Shown here one piece after another: positions 1 to 7,495 of a stretch of 14,523 nt of DNA (position 1 is its first letter; every line of letters begins with the position of its first letter). A program made the position numbers and the translations under genes. The DNA lies in assembly GCA_016709305.1 (NCBI GenBank), contig JADJNA010000037.1, positions 1-14,523 of the forward strand, given 5' to 3'. The notes under the pieces were generated by a model. It was not told the origin of the DNA. It did no database searches and saw only the letters and a program-made list of their open reading frames with translations. The DNA comes from Candidatus Villigracilis saccharophilus (GTDB lineage: Bacteria; Chloroflexota; Anaerolineae; Anaerolineales; Villigracilaceae).

Positions 1-89
1 CGCCCACTTCGCCAATCTGCTTCCCACGCGGTGGACATGATCTCTTCGCGGGTTGCGTCTCGTAATTTTTCACGCCTTGTCTGTGTCAT
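1..89 (-). CDS. TetR/AcrR-family transcriptional regulator, N-terminal fragment
   Basis: The minus strand encodes 29 residues from an ATG at 89-87 before the window edge. They read as the opening of a TetR-type DNA-binding domain: a basic, charged start (MTQTRREKLRDATREEIM) and then helix 1 (STAWKQIGEVG), the usual lead-in to a TetR helix-turn-helix. TetR proteins are dimeric, usually ligand-responsive repressors that often control a divergent neighbour and themselves. Here the divergent neighbour is upp. The recognition helix and ligand domain lie outside the window, so the regulated function cannot be read. No strong Shine-Dalgarno is visible; GGCGG lies a few bases upstream of the start. 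Confidence 0.7.
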   Translation of the reverse strand, partial: MTQTRREKLRDATREEIMSTAWEADWRSG

Positions 90-110
90 TTGACCGCCTA
101 TTGTTATATA

Positions 111-140
111 TGTTTATAATTATTTACAGTGTTTACAATT
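111..140. promoter_or_regulatory. TTTAYA direct repeats between the divergent TetR gene and upp, possible operator
   Basis: TGTTTATAATT (111-121) recurs as TGTTTACAATT (130-140), and a third TTTACA lies between them at 123-128. The TTTAYA cores begin at 113, 123 and 132, about one helical turn apart. The block lies in the AT-rich gap just upstream of the TetR start codon, where such regulators commonly bind for autoregulation. It is a direct repeat, whereas TetR operators are usually palindromic, so operator function is an inference. Confidence 0.35.
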
Positions 141-170
141 CTACCAAAATCAATTCCCCCTGTCAAGGGA

Positions 171-222
171 TGAACCGTAAATTCGTTCTCACGCTATAAT
201 AGGGAAACTTCAAAAACAGGAG
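171..222 (+). promoter_or_regulatory. Putative sigma70-type promoter and ribosome binding site of upp
   Basis: A perfect TATAAT lies at 195-200. A weak -35 candidate, TGAACC (171-176), sits 18 nt upstream. AGGAG at 218-222 is a good Shine-Dalgarno, 6 nt before the upp ATG at 229. The 5' UTR would be only about 20 nt. Confidence 0.55.
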
Positions 223-228
223 CATTAA

Positions 229-857
229 ATGTCCACTGTCCACGCATCCAAACACCCACTCGTTGCCCATAAACTTTCCCGTTTAAGAAATAAAAATACC
301 GAACCGAAGAAGTTCCGTGAACTCGTTCAGGAGATCGCGGGACTTTCTGCATATGAAGCCACAGCTGACCTGCAGACAACGCCGATCGAAATTGAAAACC
401 CCGCTTACCAAAATGACCGCGCAGGAACTCAAGGAAAAGATTGGCTTCGTCCCCATTCTGTGCGCGGGGCTTGGCATGGTGGAAGGGATCTGGGAACTGA
501 TGCCATCTGCCGAGGTTTGGCATATCGGACTGTATCGCGACGAACATACGCTCAAGCCCGTGGAATATTACAACAAACTCCCCGTTGACCCGCGCGTCTC
601 CGTCTGTTTAATTCTAGACCCGATGCTTGCCACAGGCGGATGTAGCAACAGCCACCGCGGATATCCTGAAACGCTGGGGAGTGAAGAAGATCAAGTTCGT
701 TGGCCTCATCGGAGCACCTGAAGGCATCAAAGCAATGCAAACCGCGCATCCCGATATTGATATTTATCTTGCCGCAATTGACGAAAAACTAAATGAACGA
801 GCCTACATCCTGCCAGGATTGGGTGACGCGGGCGACAGACAGTTTGGAACGGGCTAA
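229..857 (+). CDS. upp: Uracil phosphoribosyltransferase (two indels)
   Basis: Converts uracil and PRPP to UMP in cytosolic pyrimidine salvage. Three frames join into one protein of about 208 residues, the normal family length: the N-terminus with HPLVAHKLSRLRNK; the middle with FVPILCAGLGMVEG, HIGLYRDE and the PRPP-binding loop DPMLATGG; and the end with KFVGLIGAPEG, DIYLAAIDEKLN and PGLGDAGDRQFGT. The first break is an extra A in the run before CCCCG near 402; removing it gives IETPLTKMTAQELKEK. The second is one extra base near 641-646, just after the ATGG loop. The usual PILRAG arginine reads as cysteine (TGC, 461-463), which is either a base error or a real and odd change. The ATG follows AGGAG by 6 nt. 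The amidase gene starts 4 nt after the stop, so co-transcription is likely. Confidence 0.93.
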
Positions 858-861
858 AAAA

Positions 862-2545
862 ATGGAAAATAAAGCCGTATACGATCTGAAGTCTGTCAAA
901 CTGCCTTACCTGTCAGGCGGGCTATTGCGCCTGTTTGCCTCACTCGTTGAAGGACCGCTTGGCGGGTTGCTAACCCCCAGCCTTTTTGAAAGCGCAGGCA
1001 TTAACTGGCTGAGAAAACAGGTGATAGGTGAATCACCGACCAGCATGCCGATCCACTTCACAGACTCTATTCAGATGAAATCTGGCTGTCCCGGAAAAAG
1101 AATGGCCGCGAGCCGCAGCCATCTATCCGAATGGATTTCAATTTGCAACGGTCTTTGATTACGCAAAGGCATATCGTGACGGCAAGACCACGCCCGAAGA
1201 AGTGGCGCTCAAATTATTGGACGCCATTGAATCCAGTGACGCATCTACACCGCCATTGCGGGCAATGATCGCTGTTGACCGCGCGGACGTAATGAAGCAG
1301 GCGCGTGAAGCAACGGAACGCATCAAAGCCGGCCGTCCGCTCAGTATATTTGACGGCGTACCTGTGGCGGTAAAAGATGAAGTAGATATGATGCCGTACC
1401 CCACGACGGTTGGCACATCATTCCTCGGCAAATCTCCCGTCACTGAGGATGCGACCATCGTAGCCCGGATGCGCGCGGCGGGCGCATTGCTGATCGGCAA
1501 GGCTAACATGCACGAGATCGGCATCAACGTAACGGGCTTGAATCCGCATCACGGCACAACCCGCAACCCATATAACACAAATCATTTTACGGGCGGAAGC
1601 TCAAGCGGATCTGCAACGGCTGTTGCGGCGGGACTTGCCCCGTTGCCATCAGCGCGGACGGGGCGGCTCGATCCGCATCCCTGCGGCATTTTGCGGAGTC
1701 TTCGGATTGAATCCACTTTTGGACGGGTCAGCGAGCATGGCGCAGCACCTTATGCTGGAGCGTCGCTCATCTCGGACCGATAGCGGGTACGGCCACCGAT
1801 ACAGCATTAGCCTACGCTGTGATGGCTGGACCTGACTTACATGACCCAAACACATTACATCAACCATTGCCATCGCTTGAAAATTGGGATCAATTAAATC
1901 TTAATGGACTGAAACTCGGCGTGTATAAACCCTGGTTCCAGCACGCGGACCCCGAAATCGTAGCAGCTTGCGACCTTATGCTGAGACGATTCGCAGATAT
2001 GGGAGCAGAGATCGTCGAGATCAACATCCCTGACCTTGAATTAAATCGCGTCGCACATTCCGTGACCATTCTGGCTGAAATGGCGCAGGCCATGAGCTAC
2101 ACATACGATGTGCATCACAAGGAACACGGGTTGGATGTACGCCTCAACCTGGCCCTGGCGCGCAAGACCAGTTCACAGGATTATCTTTTGGCACAACGCG
2201 CGCGCACACGCATCATCAGAAACTTCAACAAGGCGCTCGAGCAAGTGGATATGATCATCACACCCACGACCGCCATCGCCGCGCCTGCAATTCCAAAAGA
2301 CGCGCTGCCCGACGGCAACTCTGACTTGAGCACGACGATCGAGATCATGCGCTTCGTCACGGCTGGCAATATGACTGGCCTGCCCGCGATCACATTCCCT
2401 GTTGGTTACACGAAAAGCGGGTTGCCCATCGGTATGCAAGCGATGGGGCGCCTGGGAGGAACACCAATTATTGCGGCTCGCGGTCAATGCCGAGAAGGTT
2501 GTGGAACGCAAAGAGCCGAAGGTGCATTTTAAGTTTTTGGAGTAG
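862..2545 (+). CDS. Amidase-signature-family hydrolase (about six indels)
   Basis: Amidase-signature enzymes hydrolyse C-N amide bonds with a Lys-cisSer-Ser triad. Visible here are the lysine in GVPVAVKDEVDM (codon 1373-1375) and the glycine/serine stretch TGGSSSGSATAVAAG (from about 1589). GGSIRIPAAFCGVFGL and TFGRVSEHGAAP follow in other frames. The rebuilt protein has about 560 residues with an N-terminal extension (LPYLSGGLLRLFASLVEGPLG in its first 30 codons). This suggests a fatty-acid-amide-hydrolase-like member rather than GatA; the substrate is unknown. Breaks lie near 1079 (extra A), 1638, 1660, 1706 and 1748 (single-base losses, mostly in C or G runs) and 2448. The last restores AWEEHQLLRLAVNAEK and ends at the TAG at 2543-2545. 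The start is the ATG at 862, just after upp, without a clear Shine-Dalgarno, which fits translational coupling. Confidence 0.88.
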
Positions 2546-2549
2546 TATC

Positions 2550-2690
2550 ATGTCGTTGCGAGGCGATGCACTTTCGCCGACACTTGCGCCGCACTGCGTT
2601 TGTTGCAGTGCAGGTGAGCAACTTCCCTGTTAATATGAGATATTTCCCGTTTACTGGAGGTTGCTTCGCAAAGAACGCTCGCAACGACAT
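2550..2690. repeat. Fold-back element with 13-bp terminal inverted repeats (REP/MITE-like)
   Basis: ATGTCGTTGCGAG (2550-2562) is the exact reverse complement of CTCGCAACGACAT (2678-2690). Inside are a 5-bp hairpin GGCGA/TCGCC (2562-2566 with 2574-2578) and a 7-bp hairpin GCACTGC/GCAGTGC with a 7-nt loop (2591-2597 with 2605-2611). No open reading frame of note is present. The ends resemble the GTCGTTGCGAG-type dispersed repeats found in intergenic DNA of many bacteria. It lies between the amidase stop and the Shine-Dalgarno of the DUF1801 gene, so its right end could affect that gene's leader. Copy number cannot be judged from this window. Confidence 0.65.
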
Positions 2691-2712
2691 ATTTTATTAA
2701 TAGGAGAATCCC

Positions 2713-3123
2713 ATGGCTGAATTAAAACAAAACTCAATGATGCAAACGTCACCGACTTTTCTTAATACGATCGAAGACGAAGAAAAACGCGCGGACTGTT
2801 TTGAGATATTAAAGTTAATGAGACAGGTCACCAAAGAGGAGCCAAAGATGTGGGGAGCGAGCATCGTCGGGTTTGGACATACGCATTATGTCTATGAAAG
2901 CGGACGCGAAGGTGATTGGTTCATCACGGGTTTTTCTCCGCGCAAACAAAATCTGACGCTTTATGTAATGGGAAGTTTCAATCCTCATGTTGAATTGCTG
3001 GAAAAACTTGGCAAACATAAAACAGGCGTCGGCTGTTTGTATATCAACAAATTGAAAGATGTAGATGTCAAGGTTTTGAAAGAACTCATCAAGCAAGGTG
3101 TCAAAGCGGCGAAGAAAAAATGA
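2713..3123 (+). CDS. DUF1801 (YdhG-like) domain protein
   Basis: An intact 136-residue soluble protein, full length for the family. It shows the DUF1801 hallmarks: an N-terminal helical part (IEDEEKRADCFEILKLM), the core MWGASIVGFGHTHYVYESGR, GDWFITGFSPRKQNLTLYVMG, and a C-terminal segment LEKLGKHKTGVGCLYINKL ending in a lysine-rich tail. The family is related in fold to the iron-chaperone frataxin-like YdhG group, but its biochemical role is not established. The ATG at 2713 follows AGGAGA (2702-2707). Its TGA stop overlaps the next gene's ATG by 4 nt (ATGA at 3120-3123), so the two are almost certainly translationally coupled. It carries no indel. Confidence 0.88.
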   Translation: MAELKQNSMMQTSPTFLNTIEDEEKRADCFEILKLMRQVTKEEPKMWGASIVGFGHTHYVYESGREGDWFITGFSPRKQNLTLYVMGSFNPHVELLEKLGKHKTGVGCLYINKLKDVDVKVLKELIKQGVKAAKKK

Positions 3124-3854
3124 CGGCTGAAAAAGACCCCGAGGGATTCGAGCGCAAGCACCTGCACAAGTTTGCAGACTTTGCCAATAAACGCGTTTTG
3201 GAAGTTGGATGCGGTGAAGGGCGATTGATATGGCAGTACGCCGCCGCATCGACCCTGACCGTTGGGTTTGACTCTGACCATGATGCCTTGCGCGTCGCCC
3301 GGGCGGATGCGCCGCATACCATGCAAAAGAAGGTCCACTTTGCAGAAGCGGGCGCAAGAAATATTCCTTTTGCAAATGAGAGTTTTAATATCGCTGTTCT
3401 AGCCTGGTCGTTATGATGACTGGAACATGAGAGCATGGTCCATGCTCTGGACGAAATTCACAGAACACTCAAGCCCAATGGAACGCTGATCGATCTGCGT
3501 CCTGTCGAGGATCATTGGGCGGTGGAGATCGTTTCGTCGGCGGGCTGGCAGGTTGCGGGCAGGTTGACCGATGTGCCGATTGCGGTGGCAGATGATGAAG
3601 CGGCATTTAATGCCATGCGGGAAGCCGAATCCCGCAGGTGGTACATCAAGGAAAAAGAAGAGGAATTCGCGTTCTTCTATTATTGGGACACACCCTCTGA
3701 AATGAAGGAATTCATGGACGAGGAATGGGAAGGCTTGGAAAAAATGGACGCGAATGTTTTTAGCGCGGTAAAATCCGCATGGACGATGGCGAATGCGGAT
3801 GCGCGCGTGCGGGTGCGCGTGAAGATGTTGATCACAAAATGGATTTCATGTTAA
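3120..3854 (+). CDS. Class I SAM-dependent methyltransferase, probable selenoprotein with two in-frame TGA codons
   Basis: Read through TGA at 3414-3416 and 3417-3419, one uninterrupted frame encodes 244 residues ending at TAA 3852-3854. Residues 1-98 hold a Rossmann methyltransferase core: motif I VLEVGCGEGRL (about 25-35), an acidic residue in GFDSDHDALRVARADAP, then IPFANESFNIAVLAWSL. Residues 99-100 are the TGA pair. The same frame continues LEHESMVHALDEIHRTLKPNGTLIDLRPV, the expected post-motif III part of the same fold, and ends in an acidic/aromatic C-terminus. The two halves therefore belong to one protein. A perfect stem-loop with a GTC loop follows at 3430-3448, placed as a bacterial SECIS should be. 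I infer selenocysteine insertion at one or both positions. Selenocysteine-containing methyltransferase-domain proteins have been named in family databases, but I cannot confirm membership here. Substrate unknown. It overlaps the DUF1801 gene by 4 nt. Confidence 0.75.
3430..3448 (+). promoter_or_regulatory. SECIS-like stem-loop downstream of tandem TGA
   Basis: AGAGCATGGTCCATGCTCT forms a perfect 8-bp stem (3430-3437 with 3441-3448) and a GTC loop (3438-3440). The apical GGUC resembles the loop of the E. coli fdhF SECIS bound by SelB. The loop starts 21 nt after the first TGA and 18 nt after the second; in fdhF the same distance is about 18 nt. It lies inside the coding sequence, as bacterial SECIS elements do. 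No bulged U in the stem is evident, which differs from fdhF. Confidence 0.65.
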
Positions 3855-3875
3855 ATCAAAATATTGCGGAGGACG

Positions 3876-4782
3876 ATGAAAACCAAAGTCTTACTTAACC
3901 CTTATTCGAACCGTTGGAATTCAAAGAAGCGCTGGCCCGAGGCGGAATCAGCCCTGCGCGCTTCAGGCGTTGATTTTGACCTGACTATTTCAGAACGCCC
4001 CGATCAACTCGTGGACCTGGCGGCTGAGGCTGTCCAACAAGGATTTACCACACTGATCATTGCGGGCGGCGACGGCTCGATCGGCGAGATCATCAATGGA
4101 GCAACGCGCGGCTGGGATGAAACCTCTCCATTCAAAATCAAGCTGGGCGTGATTCCATTGGGCACGGCAAATGACCTGTGCGTCAATGTTGGGATTCCGC
4201 TTGATCTTTCCGCTGCGGTGCAAGTGATCGCAAAAGGAAAAACGCGCGGCATGGATCTGGGAAAGTGCAATGAGCGCTACTTTCCTGAATAACTCCGCGG
4301 CGGGACTGGAACCGTATGTCACCACCAAGCAGGAGAAGATTTCCTGGCTTACGGGAATCCCGCGCTACCTTGTGGCTGCGATCCAAGGCATCATGGACGG
4401 TCCCAGCTGGAACGCCAAATTGGATTGGGACGGCGGCTCATATAAAGGTCCGCTGAGCCTGGTCTCGGTCGGTAATGGAGCGCGGACGGGCGGCGTGTTT
4501 TTCATGGCTCCGCACGCCGATCCATTCGATGGGAAATTGACCTTTGTGCATGGCTATCGCAGTACACGCATGGGACTGTTTCAAGTCTTACCGAGCGCAA
4601 TGAAACCCGATAAAGGCAACATGGTTGAAATGGACGGGATCAACGAGTTCCACTGCACACGCCTGAGCATCCATCTCGACAAGCCCTCCCCCGCCCACAC
4701 CGACGGTGAGATATTCGATAGTTGGTTGACCGATCTGGAATACAAGATCTTCCCTGCAGCTGTTCAAATGCTTCTGCCGTAA
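3876..4782 (+). CDS. Diacylglycerol kinase-family (YegS/DagK-like) lipid kinase (one indel)
   Basis: Enzymes of this family transfer phosphate from ATP to a lipid hydroxyl at the inner face of the membrane. About 301 residues, the normal length. N-terminal domain: KVLLNPYSN, the nucleotide-binding motif IIAGGDGSIGEIINGA (a variant of GGDGT) and LGVIPLGTANDLC. C-terminal beta domain: YKGPLSLVSVGNGARTGGVFFMAPHADPFDGKL and HTDGE near the end. One extra base near 4285 ends the first frame at YFPE; removing it restores CNERYFLNNSAAGLEPYVT. The ATG at 3876 is preferred, preceded by GGAGG (3868-3872) at a short 3-nt spacing; an upstream TTG at 3864 would overlap that site. The gene starts 21 nt after the methyltransferase stop in the same direction, so it may be co-transcribed. 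The lipid substrate is not determined. Confidence 0.88.
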
Positions 4783-4885
4783 AAAAGGCGTCCCTCCTTA
4801 CCCCAGAAATTTTGGAAGGATAGACCCTAAAAGTTTCCTTCGTTAATCGTCGTATGTCTGGTAAGAAATAAAAATAGCAGAAGGT

Positions 4886-4902
4886 AAAACCTGACAGGTT
4901 TT
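4886..4902. repeat. Palindromic repeat AAAACCTGACAGGTTTT
   Basis: A perfect inverted repeat with 8-bp arms around a central A. Its core CCTGACAGG recurs in reverse-complement form at 4969-4979, and half-related versions flank the atp promoter at 13698-13750. This fits a dispersed intergenic palindrome. A hairpin role in ending kinase transcription is possible, but the tail TTTTAG is short. Confidence 0.55.
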
Positions 4903-4966
4903 AGTTTGACGTGAGTTAATCGGGATTCTATGAGTCATTGTGTACTTGCAAATTATGGTTCTGTGG

Positions 4967-4980
4967 AAACCTGTCAGGTC
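4967..4980. repeat. Second CCTGTCAGG palindrome, inverted copy of the first
   Basis: AAACCTGTCAGGTC contains the 11-bp palindrome ACCTGTCAGGT (4969-4979), whose core is the reverse complement of that at 4886-4902. The two copies are about 80 bp apart in opposite orientation and could be ends of a very small element or independent copies of an abundant motif. Confidence 0.45.
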
Positions 4981-5165
4981 TGGAATAAACTCGACAGTAA
5001 AAGTATGGGAGGGATTTCAAGCTTACAAATCGGATTTGGGGGAGGAAGAGATCAAGAGTTTTTTCGGCTTTCAAACAGAGTCAGCATCCGCCGACCTATC
5101 CGCTGGGCGCAAAGCGCTAAGCAATTGCCCAAATAACCATTAATAAGGAAAACGGAGGTTCTAAT

Positions 5166-5704
5166 ATGGAATCATTCCAAGAGTATATGGTTGAATACAG
5201 AACTCAAATAGAAAAGGGGGCGATCAAAAAAGCGTATAAGGGGCTGATGGAATATACCCAGAGTTTGAGAACGCATTTTAAAAACAAGTATCCGGATTAT
5301 TTTGTGTCTGGGAGTGTTTATTTTGGGTACATGGATATGACGTATTTTTCCTTTTATCCAAAGTCATTGGGACATAAAAAATTAAAGATAGCCATCGTAT
5401 TGATTCATGAATCCATGAGATTTGAAGTTTGGCTGGCGGGATACAACAAACAGGTCCAATCAAAATACTGGAAAATATTCAAAGAAAGCGCCTGAATAAG
5501 TACCACATCGTACCGACAAAAAAGACGCTGACCTCGATTCTTGAGCACACATTGGCAGACAATCCAGATTTTCGTGATCTGGATAAATTAACAAATCAAA
5601 TAGAAAGGGGGACCATGAAATTCATAAAAGATGTCGAGGGGTTCCTCGCAAAGCAGGAAATAATCGGCGCTTCCGACCATGGTTTTTTCGGTGCTGTTCG
5701 CTGA
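5166..5704 (+). CDS. Uncharacterised conserved soluble protein (one indel)
   Basis: About 179 residues after repair. The first frame starts at the ATG at 5166, preceded by GGAGG (5154-5158), and runs MESFQEYMVEYRTQIEKG with a TYFSFYPKSL stretch and AIVLIHESMRFEVWLAGYNKQVQ. It meets TGA in KESA-TGA. Adding one G (TGG, near 5494) gives KESAWNKYHIVPTKK, and the second frame continues to the TGA at 5702-5704. I recognise the pattern as a small uncharacterised family seen across bacteria and archaea (possibly DUF7000; I am unsure of the number). There is no signal peptide or membrane segment. Function unknown; aromatic and charged residues are plentiful. The dehydrogenase gene starts 30 nt downstream on the same strand. 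Confidence 0.75.
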
Positions 5705-5734
5705 GATCAATTAAAATTATAAAAGGAAGAGTAA

Positions 5735-6701
5735 ATGGAAGCAGCTATTTACAGATCCTATGGACCGCCGGAAGTCTTAAATATAGAAGATGTCGAACCG
5801 CCGACCCTGCAGGAAGAGCATGAAGACAGGGTTCTGATACAGGTCCATTACGCTTCGGTCAACCCATTTGACTATTTACACCGCAAGGGATATTCCCCAT
5901 CCGACTGGTGAATGGCTTATTCGCCCCAAGGAACAGATCCAGAGATTAGGCATAGATGTTGCGGGACGATCGCAGCGATCGGCAAGATGCACCCGCTTCA
6001 AAGTTGGCGACCCCATCTCGGAAACTGCGTAGGCTCCCATGCCGAATATGTGCGCGCCCGTGAAAACGCCATCTGCATGCTTCCCAATAATATAACCTTC
6101 AAAGAAGCCGCAGCCATCCCAACGGCCGCGTTGACAGCACTGCAGGCATTAAGGGATGTAGCCAGGATCGAGAAAAATCAAAAGGTGTTGATCAATGGCG
6201 CTTCCGGCGGAGTTGGTCATTTTGCCGTTCAAATTGCGAGATTTTACGAGGCAGACGTGACAGCGGTCTGTAGTACGCCCAACCTGAAATGGGTTAAAGA
6301 TTTGGGGGCAAATGCCATGATCGACTACACCAAGGAAGATTTCACCAGAAATGGGGAAAAATACGACATTATTTTGGATGTCGCGGCAACCTACACATAT
6401 TTCAGATGCAAACATTCATTAACTCGAAGCGGTGTTTACATTACAGAGAATCCATTAAAACCAGTGTATCGTCCATTTCAAATATTGTTCTCATCCATAA
6501 CCGGCGACAAAAGGGGAAAGTCTCATCTGTCCCCTGCCAAATGATAAAGACATGGCTTTTTTACGGGAATTGATCGAGCAGGGGCAGCTACGCCCCATGA
6601 GCGAAAAGGTCTATCCTTTGGATAGGATCGTGGACGCTCATCGGCATGTCGAGAATGGGCATACACAGGGAAAGGTTGTTGTTGAAATTCAAAAAGGGTA
6701 G
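5735..6701 (+). CDS. Quinone-oxidoreductase-like NAD(P)-dependent MDR dehydrogenase (at least five indels)
   Basis: Medium-chain dehydrogenase/reductase of about 320 residues. The N-terminal GroES-like domain starts MEAAIYRSYGPPEVLNIEDV and continues VLIQVHYASVNPFDYLHRKGY. The coenzyme domain carries the Rossmann motif VLINGASGGVGHFAVQIAR (about 6187-6240) and then LGANAMIDYTKEDF. The end, VYPLDRIVDAHRHVENGHTQGKVVVEI, is typical of zinc-free quinone oxidoreductases; no zinc-binding cysteine cluster is seen. Breaks fall near 5895 (lost T in GGATATTCCCC), several between about 5925 and 6030 where GIDVAG, TIAAIGK and FGNCVGSHAEYV lie in different frames, and near 6541 (extra A). The start has GGAAGAG upstream. 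Electron acceptor and substrate cannot be told. The next gene starts 2 nt after the TAG. Confidence 0.88.
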
Positions 6702-6703
6702 GC

Positions 6704-7385
6704 ATGGACAAGCGCATTCTGACGGTGCTCATTCTTTCAATTATATTTCTTGCCGTCGCATTCATGGGAGGCGACCCACCTTCTGCGCGAGGGTTCTATT
6801 ATATGATCTGGCTCGCCTTCATCTGGTTGTTGTGGAAAAGGCGGGGTCCATTGAAAACCTGGCTTCAAAGCCGAACGCTGCCTGATCTTTTCCTTTTCGT
6901 TGGGGTGGGACTCATCATGATCATTATCGAGGAAACAATAGCGGGTATTACTGTCCACCTGCTCAGCGTGAAAAGCCCCTCTGAACTTCCCGCCTTGATA
7001 ACACAGTACTACGCCAATAACCCGCTGCTTTTGCCCGGCTTTATTATTGCCTGGTATATTCTGTTTAAACGTTATGAGTATTCACTGACTGGAGGTATTT
7101 ACCCTGGTCGGGCTCTTTGGATTGTTCTCAGAGAAGATCTATATTCATGTCCTCACCATCCCCATCATGGGAATAGCGTTGCTTCTTCCAACAATGTTCA
7201 CGTACATCGGAATCATCCTGCCGTCGGTCCTATCGCTGCCGACACATGGCACCCGCAGACAGAAGAGCGTGATCCGCTATTTTACAGGTCTGATCTTTCC
7301 CATCGTTATGTCAATGCCCTTTGTTTTCATTCATACTTTTCTCACAAATGCAGGATGGCTTGACCCAACAATTTTGACCCGCTGA
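6704..7385 (+). CDS. Polytopic membrane protein of unknown function (one indel)
   Basis: About 226 residues after removing one extra G near 7093 (ACTGGAGGT to ACTGAGGT), which joins YEYSLT to EVFTLVGLFGLFSEKIYIHVL. Hydrophobic segments lie near residues 5-22, 29-46, 61-80 and 104-120, with several more after the join (EVFTLVGLFGLF, IPIMGIALLLPTMFTYIGIILP, LIFPIVMSMPFVFIHTFL). This suggests six or seven transmembrane helices. An acidic pair in IIIEETIAGITVHLL lies in or beside a helix and recalls, but does not match, CPBP-type intramembrane proteases; the later CPBP motifs are not seen. I do not recognise the family. It begins 2 nt after the dehydrogenase stop, so the pair is probably co-translated. 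Confidence 0.65.
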
Positions 7386-7495
7386 GTGCAAGCAAACATA
7401 AAGGGTTTTTGTAACTGCTGGAAATGGAATGGGAACATCTGCAAACAAGATCATATTTTAATTTATGAGATAATACACAGTGAAATAATGATTAC

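Larger units (their letters stand above)
4783..5165. other. 383-bp intergenic region, no convincing gene
   Basis: This stretch separates the lipid kinase from the next gene. It contains two short palindromic repeats (4886-4902 and 4969-4979). Two overlapping short open frames (4930-5136 and 4940-5143) have no recognisable domain and no Shine-Dalgarno, and I do not accept them as genes. The segment WEGFQAYKSDLGEEEIKSFF in the second frame looks protein-like and might be the remnant of a decayed gene, but that is weak. GGAGG at 5154-5158 serves the gene at 5166. No clear promoter or U-tract terminator was found. Confidence 0.5.

Noticed and set aside
908..917. ACCTGTCAGG copy resembling the intergenic palindromes
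   Set aside because: It encodes YLSGG in the amidase frame and lacks the extended arms; a chance match.
862..2545. Programmed frameshifting in the amidase and other broken genes
   Set aside because: Shifts occur in both directions at many unrelated runs, without slippery heptamers or pseudoknots, and in essential genes; sequencing error is simpler.
2815..3375. A 186-codon open frame on the minus strand
   Set aside because: It is antisense to the DUF1801 and methyltransferase genes, shows no recognisable domain and has low-complexity basic sequence.
4795..4820. TCCTT/AAGGA hairpin after the lipid kinase as a terminator
   Set aside because: Only a 5-bp stem with a large loop and no T run follows.
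4930..5143. Two short overlapping open frames in the intergenic gap
   Set aside because: No Shine-Dalgarno and no family resemblance; they overlap a palindromic repeat. At most a decayed remnant.
6704..7385. CPBP intramembrane protease
   Set aside because: Only an EE pair is seen; the downstream arginine and histidine motifs of that family are absent.
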